Shown: one piece after another, positions 7,128 through 19,304 of the stretch
How positions within the stretch are numbered: the first letter of the stretch is position 1
Layout: each line of letters begins with the position of its first letter
Source of the DNA: an uncultured Collinsella sp.
GTDB taxonomy: Bacteria > Actinomycetota > Coriobacteriia > Coriobacteriales > Coriobacteriaceae
Length of the DNA: 46,380 nucleotides
Direction: 5' to 3'
Assembly (NCBI GenBank): GCA_947507155.1
Contig: CANNOC010000018.1
Span: forward strand, 1-46,380
Made by a program: the position numbers and the translations under genes
The notes under the pieces: model-generated
The model's database searches: none
What the model was told of the DNA's origin: nothing
What the model saw: only the letters and a program-made list of their open reading frames with translations

Positions 7128-8234
7128 ATGACCATGTTTGCCCGCAACCTTTCCGTCGCGCGCTACCGCAGTTTCGATAGCTACCGTCTTGACCTGGACG
7201 AAGGCGTGACGGTGCTTGCGGGACCCAACGCGGCGGGAAAGACCAACCTCATAGAGGCGCTGCAGCTTTTGACGAGCGGCGCCTCGTTTAGGCATCCCAC
7301 CGCTGGCGAGCTCGTGCACGACGGCACGGGCTCGTGCAGGCTCGAGTTGAGACTCGAGGGCGATGGCCGCGTGCTCGATATGGGGCTGGGCGTTGAGGAC
7401 GGCAAGCGCTCGTTTAGCCGTAACGGCAAGAGATGTTCGGCCGCCGGCGTGCGCGGGGTTTTGCCGAGCGTGCTTTTTTGCCCCGATCATCTGGATATGG
7501 TCAAACGCGGTGCCAGCGTGCGTCGGGCCGCCCTCGACGACTTTGGCGTGCAACTGAGCGCCCGTTACGCCGACCTGGCGAGCACCTACGGGCGTTGCGT
7601 GACGCAGCGCAACGCCCTGCTCAAGGAGTCCTGGTGCTGCCGCGAGATGCTCGGCGCATGGAATGACTCCATCGCTCGCGCCGGGTCCGCCCTGCTCGTG
7701 CATCGTTTGGCCCTGCTCGACCGACTGGCGGGCCATGTGCGCGCCGCGTATGGGCAGGTGGCGTCCGGTGAGGACGCAGGCGTGTCCTATGTGTCCACAC
7801 TGGGGGATTTGCCTCAAACCGAGGGGCGCGAGGAACTTAAGGGCTGGGCGTACGAGCATATGCTCGCGGCCCTCGATGAGCGTGCCGATGAGGAGATGCG
7901 CCGCGGCGTGACGCTTGTGGGTCCGCATCGCGACGAGATTGAGTTTACCGTTGCGGGTCGATCTGCCCGTTCGTTTGCCAGCCAAGGGCAGCAGCGAACG
8001 CTGGTGCTTGCCTGGAAGGTGGCAGAAGTGGCCGTGGCGCGCGATATCCTGGGCACCGCGCCACTGCTGCTTTTGGACGACGTGATGAGCGAGCTCGATG
8101 CCGGGCGCCGAGGCGCTTTTCTGCAGCTGATCGGTGATGACATCCAGACGGTCATAACCACCACCAATCTGGGGTATTTTACCGATGACCTGCTTGAACG
8201 AGCCAAGGTGGTGAGCATGGGTGAGGCATGCTAA
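7128..8234 (+). CDS. recF: DNA replication and repair protein RecF
   Basis: A 368-residue SMC-like ATPase that helps load RecA at gaps. It has a Walker A motif at residues 32-39 (GPNAAGKT), a signature-type segment SFASQGQQRTLVLAWK, and Walker B LLLLDDVMSELD near the C-terminus. The local sequence is richer in G+C than dnaN, but codon use is consistent with neighbours. ATG at 7128 and ATG at 7134 are both possible starts; I kept the first. The 3' end overlaps the next gene by 14 bases. Confidence 0.97.
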   Translation: MTMFARNLSVARYRSFDSYRLDLDEGVTVLAGPNAAGKTNLIEALQLLTSGASFRHPTAGELVHDGTGSCRLELRLEGDGRVLDMGLGVEDGKRSFSRNGKRCSAAGVRGVLPSVLFCPDHLDMVKRGASVRRAALDDFGVQLSARYADLASTYGRCVTQRNALLKESWCCREMLGAWNDSIARAGSALLVHRLALLDRLAGHVRAAYGQVASGEDAGVSYVSTLGDLPQTEGREELKGWAYEHMLAALDERADEEMRRGVTLVGPHRDEIEFTVAGRSARSFASQGQQRTLVLAWKVAEVAVARDILGTAPLLLLDDVMSELDAGRRGAFLQLIGDDIQTVITTTNLGYFTDDLLERAKVVSMGEAC

Positions 8235-8784
8235 TTACGAGCGCGAGAACGGAACGGTTGCCTTTGGCGGCTTTTTGGATGCCGAGCGTCAGCGCATCCT
8301 GGCGGCCGCGACACCTGAGCGCCGCGCGCAAATGGAGGCTGCCGAGGAGTCGCGCGCGGTCTATCGTGCCTGGAATGCGGTGTGCTCGGGCACGCGCGAG
8401 GGACGCCACGTGACGGGCCTGCGCTACCTGCCCGAGTCCAATGAGCTGCTGGTGTATCTCGATTCGCCCTCGTGGACGCAGGAGATGACGCTGCTGCGCG
8501 AGATCATCCGGGCGCGCATGGAGCGGGCCGGCGCGCATGTGGACGGCCTGGTGTTCAAAACGACCGCGCCCGGTCACACGCCGCCGGCTGCCAAGGAGCG
8601 CCTGCGCCCGGCCGTGACCGAGCGACCGCCGGTTCCGCACGCCGATCTAAGCGAAGCCGAACGCGGCGAGATCGAGCGCCAAGTGGCGCCCATCGAAGAC
8701 CAAAAACTGCGCGAGGCCCTCGAGAATGCCATGAGAGCCAGTGCCGAGTGGGCCAAGGGCGTGCAAAGCGAGAAAGAGCCTTAA
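8221..8784 (+). CDS. DUF721 / DciA-like helicase-loader family protein
   Basis: A 187-residue protein with the DUF721 fold in its middle: YRAWNAVCSG, then a stretch ending ELLVYLDSPSWTQEMTLLREII. DciA members promote DnaB helicase loading at oriC in bacteria lacking DnaC or DnaI. The position directly after recF and before gyrB is the classic actinobacterial site for this family. The start is GTG at 8221, overlapping recF by 14 bases; no ATG occurs at a suitable place, so coupling to recF translation is likely. The C-terminal third is polar and rich in Glu and Arg. The family assignment is firm; the loader function is inferred. Confidence 0.85.
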   Translation: MRHANYERENGTVAFGGFLDAERQRILAAATPERRAQMEAAEESRAVYRAWNAVCSGTREGRHVTGLRYLPESNELLVYLDSPSWTQEMTLLREIIRARMERAGAHVDGLVFKTTAPGHTPPAAKERLRPAVTERPPVPHADLSEAERGEIERQVAPIEDQKLREALENAMRASAEWAKGVQSEKEP

Positions 8785-8812
8785 ATCGCATCTGGTGGCC
8801 TTGTAGAGCCAA

Positions 8813-8840
8813 ATACCCTCGCTCCCGAGGGTATTTTTTT
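8813..8840 (+). terminator. Terminator after the recF-DUF721 pair
   Basis: A 9-bp stem (ATACCCTCG / CGAGGGTAT) with a short CTCC-type loop is followed by a run of seven T. It ends the dnaN-recF-DUF721 transcript before gyrB. Confidence 0.9.
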
Positions 8841-8847
8841 ACGATAA

Positions 8848-10920
<2,073 letters not shown>

Positions 10921-10921
10921 G

Positions 10922-11016
10922 TTTTCCAGGTGCCCCAGGTTGCCCTGAAGGATGAGGGCGCACGCCTTGCGTGCGGCGCCCGAAATCCTGAAGGGCAAGA
11001 TGGGGTGCCTGGGAAA
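10922..11016 (+). repeat. Long imperfect hairpin between gyrB and gyrA
   Basis: Three nested stems fold the whole spacer: 10922-10937 with 11001-11016 (two G-U-type changes), 10940-10953 with 10985-10998 (12 of 14 pairs), and 10956-10965 with 10969-10981 (a 3-base bulge). There is no U-run after the stem, so it is not a simple terminator. The gyrA ribosome binding site lies 70 bases further on. It may stabilise or attenuate the gyrBA messenger. Confidence 0.75.
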
Positions 11017-11098
11017 GCTAGGAGGGTTATCCGGTGTTCCCGGTAATCCGTCTCCGTGGTGGGGAACTAATGGACCACGCAAACCATGAGGAGGTAAC

Positions 11099-13840
11099 GT
11101 GGCAGACGATATCAACAACAATGAGGGTATGGACGAGGCCGGCGACGCCGGCATGCCCGATGATCTGAAGCGCCTACTCGCCCGCGCCGAGCAGGGCGAG
11201 GACGGCGATCCGGATTCCTATAACCCCGACGCCGAGGATGAAGATGATGAGGATGACGACGCCGAGCTCGAGGAGAGCTTTGGTGAAGTCGACCGTGGTG
11301 CCTCGGCCGGTGAGGATATCAACGGCGGCCAGCTCCAGATTTCGGAGTTCGGTCGCGAGATGAAGCAGTCGTTCATCGAGTATTCGATGTCGGTTATCAC
11401 GGCGCGTGCCCTGCCGGACGTGCGCGACGGCTTAAAGCCGGTGCACCGCCGCATCCTGTACGCGATGAACGAGAGCGGCATCTACCCCAACCGCCCACAT
11501 AAGAAGTCGGCCTGGACGGTCGGCGAAGTTATCGGTAAGTACCACCCGCATGGCGACTTCGCGGTCTATGAGGCCATGGTCCGCCTGGCGCAGTGGTTCT
11601 CCATGCGCACGCCGCTCATCGACGGTCACGGCAACTTCGGCAACATCGACGGCGACGGCGCCGCTGCCATGCGTTACACCGAGAGCCGCCTGGCAAAGCC
11701 CGCCATGGAACTGTTGCGTGACTTGCAGAAGGATACCGTCGACTGGCAGCCCAACTACGACGAATCGCTCGCCGAGCCCGTGGCGCTGCCTGCGCGCTTC
11801 CCCAACCTGCTGGTCAACGGCAGCCAAGGCATCGCCGTCGGCATGGCCACCAACATCGCCCCGCATAACCTCACCGAGGCGATCGAGGCCACCTGCTACC
11901 TGATCGACAACCCCGACGCCACCGTCGACGAGCTCATGCAGATCATGCCCGGTCCGGACTTCCCCACCGGCGCCATCATCATGGGCAGCGCCGGCATTAA
12001 GCAGAGCTACGAGACCGGCCGCGGCTCCATTACCGTGCGTGCCAAGGCACATGTGGAGTCCACCAAGACCGGTCGCAGCCGCCTGGTCTTTACCGAGATT
12101 CCCTACATGGTCAACAAGGGCACCCTGCAGGAGAAGATCGCCCAGCTCGTCAACGACAAGCGCATCGAGGGCATCTCGGATATGCGCGATGAGTCCAACC
12201 AGAAGGGCATCCGTCTGGTCATCGAGCTCAAGAAGGGCGTCATTCCGCAGGTCGTGCTCAACAACCTGTATAAGTACACCTCGCTGCAGACGACCTTTGG
12301 CGCCAACAACCTGGCGCTTGTCAACGGCGTTCCCAAATGCCTGAGCCTGCGCGAGATGCTGCAGCACTACATCGACCACCAGGTCGACGTAGTTACCCGC
12401 CGCACCCGCTTCGACCTTAAGAAGGCCCAGGCCCGCGCGCATATCCTCGAGGGTTACCTGATGGCCCTTGACCATATCGACGAGGTCATTAGCATCATAC
12501 GCTCCTCGCAGACCGACTCCGAGGCCAGCAGCCGCCTGATCGAGCGCTTTGGCTTTACGCCCGAGCAGACCACGGCCATCCTCGAGATGAAGCTGCGCCG
12601 CCTGACCGGCCTGGAGCGCGACAAGATCCAAGAAGAGTTGGACGGCCTGCGCCGCGCCATCGCCTACTACGAGGACCTGCTGGCGCACGAGGAGAAGATT
12701 CTGGGCGTCATCAAGGAAGAGATGCGCGAGATCTCCAAGAAGTTTGGCGACAAGCGCCGCACCGAGATCAGCCAGGTTGAGAAGGACCTGGATGTCGAGG
12801 ACCTCATCGCCGACGAGGACATGGTCGTGACCATCACCCACACCGGCTACGTTAAGCGTATCCCGGTGGCCGCCTACCGCGCCCAGAAGCGCGGCGGCAA
12901 GGGCGTGTCGGGCGTCAATCTCAAAGAGGACGACGTTATCGATGAGATGTTCATCGCGTCCACGCACGAGTACGTGCTGTTCTTCTCGAGCAAGGGCAAG
13001 GTCTATCGCCTGAAGGTGCACGAGCTGCCGGTGGGTACGCGCCAGGCGCGCGGTACCGCGATCGTAAACCTGCTGCCCTTCGAGGAGGGCGAGAAGATCG
13101 CGAGCGTCATCAGCTGCCGCGATTTCCCGGCCGACGAGTACCTGATGTTTGCCACCAAGAACGGCATGGTCAAGAAGACCGTGATGAGTGCTTACGATCG
13201 TAGCCGCCGTGATGGCCTGATCGCTATCAACCTGCGTGACGACGACGCGCTGCTGAACGTGCGCCGCGTGCGCGAGGGCGACAAGATTATCCTGGCCACC
13301 ACCGCGGGCAAGGCGATCATGTTCTCCGAGGAGCAGGTGCGCGCCACCGGCCGCGATACCAGCGGCGTTCGCGGTATCGGTATGAAGGACGGCGTGAGCG
13401 TTCTGGGCATGGAGGTCACTAACGGCAACGGCGATCTGTTCGTCATCACCGAGCGCGGCTACGGCAAGCGCACGCCGGTCGCGGACTACCCGGAGCAGAA
13501 TCGCGGCGGCCAGGGCGTCTACACCATTCAAATGACCGAGCGTAAGGGTAACCTCGCGGCCATGAAGACGGTGGGCCCGCAGCACGAGCTGTTCATCGTG
13601 ACGGAGGGCGCGACGGTCATTCGCGTCAAGACCGACGAGATCAGCCAGACCGGCCGCGCCACCCAGGGCGTCAAGATGATGACCGTCGACGACAACGACC
13701 GCGTATGCGCTGTCGCCCGCATGACGGCAGCCAAGGAAAAGCCCGAAGGCGAAGCCACAGAAAACGGCTCTGCTTCCGAAGAAACCCCTGTCGATCTAGG
13801 CGACGGCAACGACATGCCAGAAGATCTCCTCGACGAGTAA
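11099..13840 (+). CDS. gyrA: DNA gyrase subunit A
   Basis: A 913-residue DNA-cleaving subunit of gyrase. After an unusual acidic extension of about 75-80 residues the breakage-reunion domain begins ([28 protein letters not shown]). The catalytic tyrosine is Y193 in [10 protein letters not shown]. The quinolone region reads [17 protein letters not shown], with Phe154 where Escherichia coli has Ser83 and Glu158 where it has Asp87. The C-terminal beta-pinwheel contains the GyrA-box-type segment QKRGGKG. The C-terminal tail is acidic. The start is GTG with GAGGAGGT upstream. The gene ends 40 bases before a terminator. Confidence 0.98.
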   Translation: MADDINNNEGMDEAGDAGMPDDLKRLLARAEQGEDGDPDSYNPDAEDEDDEDDDAELEESFGEVDRGASAGEDINGGQLQISEFGREMKQSFIEYSMSVITARALPDVRDGLKPVHRRILYAMNESGIYPNRPHKKSAWTVGEVIGKYHPHGDFAVYEAMVRLAQWFSMRTPLIDGHGNFGNIDGDGAAAMRYTESRLAKPAMELLRDLQKDTVDWQPNYDESLAEPVALPARFPNLLVNGSQGIAVGMATNIAPHNLTEAIEATCYLIDNPDATVDELMQIMPGPDFPTGAIIMGSAGIKQSYETGRGSITVRAKAHVESTKTGRSRLVFTEIPYMVNKGTLQEKIAQLVNDKRIEGISDMRDESNQKGIRLVIELKKGVIPQVVLNNLYKYTSLQTTFGANNLALVNGVPKCLSLREMLQHYIDHQVDVVTRRTRFDLKKAQARAHILEGYLMALDHIDEVISIIRSSQTDSEASSRLIERFGFTPEQTTAILEMKLRRLTGLERDKIQEELDGLRRAIAYYEDLLAHEEKILGVIKEEMREISKKFGDKRRTEISQVEKDLDVEDLIADEDMVVTITHTGYVKRIPVAAYRAQKRGGKGVSGVNLKEDDVIDEMFIASTHEYVLFFSSKGKVYRLKVHELPVGTRQARGTAIVNLLPFEEGEKIASVISCRDFPADEYLMFATKNGMVKKTVMSAYDRSRRDGLIAINLRDDDALLNVRRVREGDKIILATTAGKAIMFSEEQVRATGRDTSGVRGIGMKDGVSVLGMEVTNGNGDLFVITERGYGKRTPVADYPEQNRGGQGVYTIQMTERKGNLAAMKTVGPQHELFIVTEGATVIRVKTDEISQTGRATQGVKMMTVDDNDRVCAVARMTAAKEKPEGEATENGSASEETPVDLGDGNDMPEDLLDE

Positions 13841-13880
13841 GAGGCCCTAGCTGGTAGAAAATATCAGACCCCATATATCG

Positions 13881-13913
13881 GCGGTCGGCGCACTGCGCGC
13901 CGACCGCTTTTTT
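13881..13913 (+). terminator. Terminator after gyrA
   Basis: A GC-rich stem (GCGGTCGGCGC with GCGCCGACCGC) is followed by a run of T. It lies about 40 bases after the gyrA stop. Its T-run is also the start of the long inverted repeat that follows. Confidence 0.88.
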
Positions 13914-14089
13914 GAAAACCTTGGGACCCCATGGTCGCTGGGCTGGCGAGGTGGTTTTGGTTTGTCGCGAGTTCCGCACGCAAAGAAGGCCACTTAATGT
14001 GGCCTTCGTCTTGCGCAGGACTGTCCGAGCAGCAAACCAAAACCATCTCGCCAGCCCAGCGACCACCCCTCCCAAAGATTTTCAAAAAA
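13908..14089. repeat. 182-base long inverted repeat between gyrA and the tRNA genes
   Basis: The core arms 13933-13964 and 14033-14064 are 32 bases each and pair at 31 of 32 positions. Outer arms 13908-13932 and 14065-14089 extend the pairing with several mismatches. The centre holds its own small palindrome (AAGGCCAC..GTGGCCTT near 13986-14006). No coding capacity or transposase is seen. It may be a non-autonomous mobile element or a structured RNA. The right end abuts the tRNA promoter. Confidence 0.8.
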
Positions 14090-14093
14090 GTTG

Positions 14094-14123
14094 TTGACGC
14101 GCGCGTAACGACTCGTCTAATAT
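14094..14123 (+). promoter_or_regulatory. Promoter for the tRNA-Ile gene
   Basis: TTGACG at 14094-14099 and TAATAT at 14118-14123 are separated by 18 bases. The -10 box lies 14 bases before the mature tRNA 5' end. This matches a housekeeping sigma-70-type promoter well. Confidence 0.75.
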
Positions 14124-14137
14124 ATCCCTTGCGCGAT

Positions 14138-14214
14138 GGACCTGTAGCTCAGTTGGTTAGAGCGTCCGGCTGATAACCGGGAGGTCACAAGTTCGAATCT
14201 TGTCAGGTCCACCA
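14138..14214 (+). tRNA. tRNA-Ile (GAT)
   Basis: A 77-base cloverleaf with encoded CCA. The acceptor stem pairs GGACCTG with CAGGTCC. The anticodon loop CTGATAA gives GAT at 14172-14174. The T-loop reads TTCGAAT. Placement after gyrA, next to tRNA-Ala, is common in Actinobacteria. Confidence 0.97.
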
Positions 14215-14225
14215 CTTTCTTTCGC

Positions 14226-14270
14226 AATAAACACCCCAGCGAGAGCCGAGTCGCCGCTGGGGTGTTTATT
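14226..14270 (+). repeat. Perfect 16-bp inverted repeat between tRNA-Ile and tRNA-Ala
   Basis: Arms 14226-14241 and 14255-14270 (AATAAACACCCCAGCG and its complement) pair perfectly around a 13-base loop. The 3' end is TTTATT, so it could act as a terminator that separates the first tRNA from the other two. Confidence 0.75.
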
Positions 14271-14281
14271 ACTGTCTCCGT

Positions 14282-14357
14282 GGGGGTTTAGCTCAGCTGG
14301 GAGAGCGCGGGCTTTGCAAGCCTGAGGTCAGGGGTTCGATCCCCCTAACCTCCACCA
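14282..14357 (+). tRNA. tRNA-Ala (TGC)
   Basis: A 76-base cloverleaf with encoded CCA. The anticodon loop gives TGC. The acceptor pairs GGGGGTT with AACCTCC, including the G3-U70 wobble that is the alanine identity element. It lies four bases before the second tRNA-Ile. Confidence 0.97.
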
Positions 14358-14361
14358 TGAT

Positions 14362-14438
14362 GGACCTGTAGCTCAGTTGGTTAGAGCGTCCGGCTGATAA
14401 CCGGGAGGTCACAAGTTCGAATCTTGTCAGGTCCACCA
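14362..14438 (+). tRNA. tRNA-Ile (GAT), second identical copy
   Basis: This copy matches the tRNA at 14138-14214 base for base over 77 bases, including CCA. Only four bases separate it from tRNA-Ala, so the two are probably one transcript. Confidence 0.97.
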
Positions 14439-14452
14439 TCAAAACTGTGAAG

Positions 14453-14485
14453 AGCCCTGGGGCGTTGCCTCGGGGCTTTTTTCTT
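14453..14485 (+). terminator. Terminator after the tRNA cluster
   Basis: The stem AGCCCTGGGGC / GCCTCGGGGCT (with one wobble and one mismatch) is followed by TTTTTTC. It ends the tRNA-Ala/tRNA-Ile transcript. Confidence 0.82.
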
Positions 14486-14597
14486 GTCTGCGATAAATCT
14501 CATTTTGGTTTTGTGTGCTGTGCGAAAGATTGGGTAGTATAGCTATTCAATGCGGCGACCTTGCCGCGTGTTAACCGCTACGTACCGGAGGTGTTCC

Positions 14598-15098
14598 ATG
14601 GTTCGTGTCGACATAGAGACCATCGTCATGGCCGCCGGTCCCGTGCCATCGCTTATCGTGCTTCGCGAGCGCTGCAGCAAATCGGACTCGCCCGCGCCAC
14701 TGCGTTCCCTTTCCATTCAAACTGGTTCGTTTGAAGCTGCTGCCATCAGCCGCGGCATCGATAGCGGTCGCGCCGAGCGCCCGATTACCCATGACCTGTT
14801 GCTCGATACTGTTGGCGCCCTGGGCGCTAAGCTCGAGCGCATCGAGATCGTTCGCGCCGAGCCGCCGGTGTTCTACGCGACGATCGTCATACTGGCCGAT
14901 GGTGACGAGCGCAAGATCGATGCCCGTCCCAGCGATGCCATTGCCCTTGCCGTGCGCAGCAATGCCCCCATGTTTGTGGAGGACGACATCATGAATCGCC
15001 TGGGCACCGTTTCTGCCCATGCCGAGGAAGTCGACGACGAGCAAGAGTTCGAGAAGTTCGACGAGTTCGTCCATACGCTCTCCCCTGATGATTTCTAA
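14598..15098 (+). CDS. Bifunctional nuclease family protein (DUF151/BFN domain)
   Basis: A 166-residue protein matching the DUF151/BFN family. The typical start (M.VDIETIV), the central IERIEI-type segment followed by FYATIVI, and the pattern RKIDARPSDAIALAVRSNAPMFV are all seen. Members in plants have been described as bifunctional DNase/RNase; the bacterial role is unclear. In this copy the loop usually containing LPIYIG is replaced by a divergent stretch (about 30-55). The C-terminus is acidic. The start is ATG at 14598 with CGGAGGT upstream; the frame is open further upstream but without a good site. The next gene's start codon follows the stop immediately. Confidence 0.82.
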   Translation: MVRVDIETIVMAAGPVPSLIVLRERCSKSDSPAPLRSLSIQTGSFEAAAISRGIDSGRAERPITHDLLLDTVGALGAKLERIEIVRAEPPVFYATIVILADGDERKIDARPSDAIALAVRSNAPMFVEDDIMNRLGTVSAHAEEVDDEQEFEKFDEFVHTLSPDDF

Positions 15099-15488
15099 AT
15101 GCGGGGCGTCCAGGTTGCGGAGCGTTCGCTGATGGCCGGCGGTATGTCGGCTGAGGCGGCTGCGATCGCCCGCGAGGCCCAGATGCGCTCGGAGGCTTCT
15201 GAGGCGGCTCGCATTGCCTATGTGACGCAGGCCCGCACGCTTCGCGAGCGCCGCGGCTCGTTTATCAAGATGGTTGTCGTCTCCGTCCTTGTCGCGGCAA
15301 TCTGCTCGCGCCTTCGTGGTACAGTTGGTGCGCTTGGGTTTTCGATCTCTACGGGCCTCGTGATCTGGGGTGTGGTCGATGCGGTCATGCTGACCAGTCA
15401 GATCAAGGTGCTCGACAAGCGCGCGATGGATATGATGCGCACCCGCGACGCTGCCGCTAAGATCGCCGCCGAGGCACAAGAACTGTAA
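15099..15488 (+). CDS. Small hypothetical membrane protein
   Basis: A 129-residue protein that I do not recognise. The first 55 residues form an Ala/Glu/Arg-rich helix. Two hydrophobic segments follow (about 57-68 and 77-96), separated by a short polar loop, and a charged helical C-terminus rich in Ala, Lys and Asp ends it. ATG at 15099 directly abuts the stop of the nuclease-family gene, so the two are probably co-translated. Internal ATGs at codons 12 and 16 are alternative starts. Codon use agrees with neighbours. Confidence 0.7.
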   Translation: MRGVQVAERSLMAGGMSAEAAAIAREAQMRSEASEAARIAYVTQARTLRERRGSFIKMVVVSVLVAAICSRLRGTVGALGFSISTGLVIWGVVDAVMLTSQIKVLDKRAMDMMRTRDAAAKIAAEAQEL

Positions 15489-15518
15489 TGACGCCAGACT
15501 CGATGGGAAGGTCTAAAG

Positions 15519-15968
15519 ATGGCACAGGATATGCAGGACGCCGGTAACGTCTCCGCCGAGCTCGACGCCATGGTGTGTGACCTGATTGGTGCGTTCTTGG
15601 ACGACCTTGCCGCCGGCGAGAATCCGGGCGTAGTTGTGGCGATTGAGGACGCTGCTTCCAACCGATATCTGGCGGCGCTCGACGAGGACGGCGAAGAGGC
15701 GTGCCTGGAGGCGGCCACCAACTTTATTTCCGAGCACAAGATGGGTCTTAAGGACGAGGGCCTGGGCCGTATCGCCCGCTATGCCATCGGCTACACCGGC
15801 TGCGTCGAGATTGACGGCGGCTATCACGATGCTCTGCTCGTGAGCTTCTTCGAAACCACGCTCGAGAGTGGTTTTTCGGCATATGTGCTGTATGAGGGCA
15901 TGGGCGCCGGCGATGGTTTTATGTGGAGCGACCCTGAACCTGCAGGTGAGGAAACCCCTCTCATCTAA
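15519..15968 (+). CDS. Hypothetical acidic soluble protein
   Basis: A 149-residue acidic protein with no signal peptide or membrane segment. I do not recognise its family. It shows an alpha/beta-like pattern (NPGVVVAIEDA, DALLVSFFETT, GFSAYVLYEGMGAG) and ends Glu/Pro-rich. ATG at 15519 has a GGAAGG about 10 bases upstream. It closes a three-gene unit with the nuclease-family and membrane genes; typA lies about 115 bases downstream. Confidence 0.7.
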   Translation: MAQDMQDAGNVSAELDAMVCDLIGAFLDDLAAGENPGVVVAIEDAASNRYLAALDEDGEEACLEAATNFISEHKMGLKDEGLGRIARYAIGYTGCVEIDGGYHDALLVSFFETTLESGFSAYVLYEGMGAGDGFMWSDPEPAGEETPLI

Positions 15969-16085
15969 AATCGCTAAAATAAACGAGTTTTCGGTAAAAG
16001 GCTCAATATTCCCGCTGAGCGTTGTATCGCTGGGCGGGCCGCATACGCGTGCCGTTTGTATATGGATAGAAGATAGGGGAACTAC

Positions 16086-17924
<1,839 letters not shown>

Positions 17925-17951
17925 GCGCTGGGGCTTATAACGTCTAACGAG

Positions 17952-17986
17952 AAAGGGCGTCGACCGCAATGGTCGGCGCCCTTTTT
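17952..17986 (+). terminator. Terminator after typA
   Basis: The stem AAAGGGCGTCGACC pairs with GGTCGGCGCCCTTT, with one small mismatch region, and ends in a run of T. It lies 28 bases past the typA stop. Confidence 0.88.
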
Positions 17987-18011
17987 GGTGCAAGGGGCAG
18001 GTTCGTTTGCG

Positions 18012-18043
18012 CCGCCACAAAGGTGCTTGGCATCTTTGTGGCG
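18012..18043. repeat. Inverted repeat in the convergent typA / 18052 gap
   Basis: Perfect 11-bp arms CCGCCACAAAG (18012-18022) and CTTTGTGGCGG (18033-18043) lie eight bases from the stop of the minus-strand gene. There is no clear U-run on either strand. It may be a second transcript-end hairpin or mRNA stabiliser. Confidence 0.6.
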
Positions 18044-18051
18044 GTTAGCTG

Positions 18052-19197
18052 CTAAGCGGTGGGGAGTCCCGGCGTGTTAGTCGGCTGCTGCGGCTTGAGG
18101 CGGGCGTTGCGCCAGATGATCTGGATGATGTAGCCGAGCATAAAGACAAAGGCCACGCCGCTGATGAAGCCGCCTACGAGGGGAAGCCCTGTGAGGGCGC
18201 CTGCGGCGATGCCACCCACGGCTGCCATGGCGTAGCGGTTTTGGCTGTGTCCGACCATGCGGGCGATCGCGCACCCCGCAAAGGCGCTCGACACCAATGC
18301 GATGCCGATAACGCCGCACATGAGGGCTCCGGCAAGCGACAGGCCAGCGATAGAGATAATCAACAGTAGGACGGCGGGGGCTATAGCAATCGTACCCAGA
18401 AGACCGCTCACCCACAGGGGCGTGGGACGCTGGTGGAGCATGCCGGCGGCGCTGGCGGTCGCGCGCGGAAAGACGAGCTCGAGTAGCAGGGCGACAAAGC
18501 AGGTCGAGAGTGCCGCGGCGACGATACCGCCGATGACATCGTTAACGGTGGAAGTATCTTCGTTCTCGGTGCGGTCGATCTTGAGCGCGCCGACTTCGGC
18601 TCCCGCGGCGCGCTCGGGGTCCTCGGAGACGTGCGCGTTCACGGTGCCGGTGATGTGGGCGTTCTTGCCTAGGATGAGTTTGTCGGCCCAAACCTCGACA
18701 TCGCCCTCGACGGTGCCATCGATGGTCACCGTGTCGCCCGCGAGCGCTGCCGACTTGGTAGAGCCGCGCAGGGCAACCGTCTCGCCCATCGCGTAAAAAC
18801 AGTTGGCGGTGCTACCGGTGTTGAGCACGACATGCTGGCCAGCGACGGTCACGCTGCCATCAACCGTGGTCTGGGCGATATCAATCGTGCGCGCCGCCAG
18901 ACGGACGGCGCCGCCCACCGTGCAGTCGCGGATCGAGAGGGTATCGCCCGCGGCGATGATATCGCGGTCGATGGACGTATCGTCCAAGTTGAGGGCCTGG
19001 CCGGCCCAGTACAGGTCACCCTCGACGCCGGACGGATTGGCGTCATTGTCGGTCGCAAGGACATTGCCTGCCGTGTCCGTGCCGGCAAATGACGCCGTGG
19101 GAAGAGCGGTGAGCGCGAGCGCGATGAGCGCGAATGCCATAAATAGGCAGCGACGCATCTTGTGTGACGGCGCCGCCGCGGTTTGATTGAAAGCCAT
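18052..19197 (-). CDS. Bactofilin-like membrane protein (polymer-forming cytoskeletal family)
   Basis: A 381-residue protein. A signal-like hydrophobic segment ends at ALTALPTASFAG (near residue 40). Residues about 50-185 form a short repeated beta pattern (GGAVRLAARTIDI, GSVTVAGQHVVL, GTVEGDVEVWADKLIL, NAHITGTV) resembling the bactofilin right-handed beta-helix. The C-terminal 180 residues have four or five hydrophobic segments. Bactofilins normally polymerise in the cytoplasm; here the signal would place the beta-helix outside, anchored by the C-terminal membrane domain. The start ATG has AAAAGGA upstream; an internal ATG at residue 14 would give a shorter signal. The function is not known and the domain call is by pattern only. 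Confidence 0.68.
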   Translation of the reverse strand: MAFNQTAAAPSHKMRRCLFMAFALIALALTALPTASFAGTDTAGNVLATDNDANPSGVEGDLYWAGQALNLDDTSIDRDIIAAGDTLSIRDCTVGGAVRLAARTIDIAQTTVDGSVTVAGQHVVLNTGSTANCFYAMGETVALRGSTKSAALAGDTVTIDGTVEGDVEVWADKLILGKNAHITGTVNAHVSEDPERAAGAEVGALKIDRTENEDTSTVNDVIGGIVAAALSTCFVALLLELVFPRATASAAGMLHQRPTPLWVSGLLGTIAIAPAVLLLIISIAGLSLAGALMCGVIGIALVSSAFAGCAIARMVGHSQNRYAMAAVGGIAAGALTGLPLVGGFISGVAFVFMLGYIIQIIWRNARLKPQQPTNTPGLPTA

Positions 19198-19304
19198 GGT
19201 TGATCCTTTTGTTAGGTGTTCGGCATATACCTAACAGGGTACCCAACGCGCGGGCGCTCTAAAAGAACCTTTCGGTTGCATTTCGAAGGATGGGCCCGCG
19301 CCAC

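Noticed and set aside
13908..14089. A complete insertion sequence
   Set aside because: There is no transposase frame and no clear target duplication, so only a long inverted repeat can be claimed.
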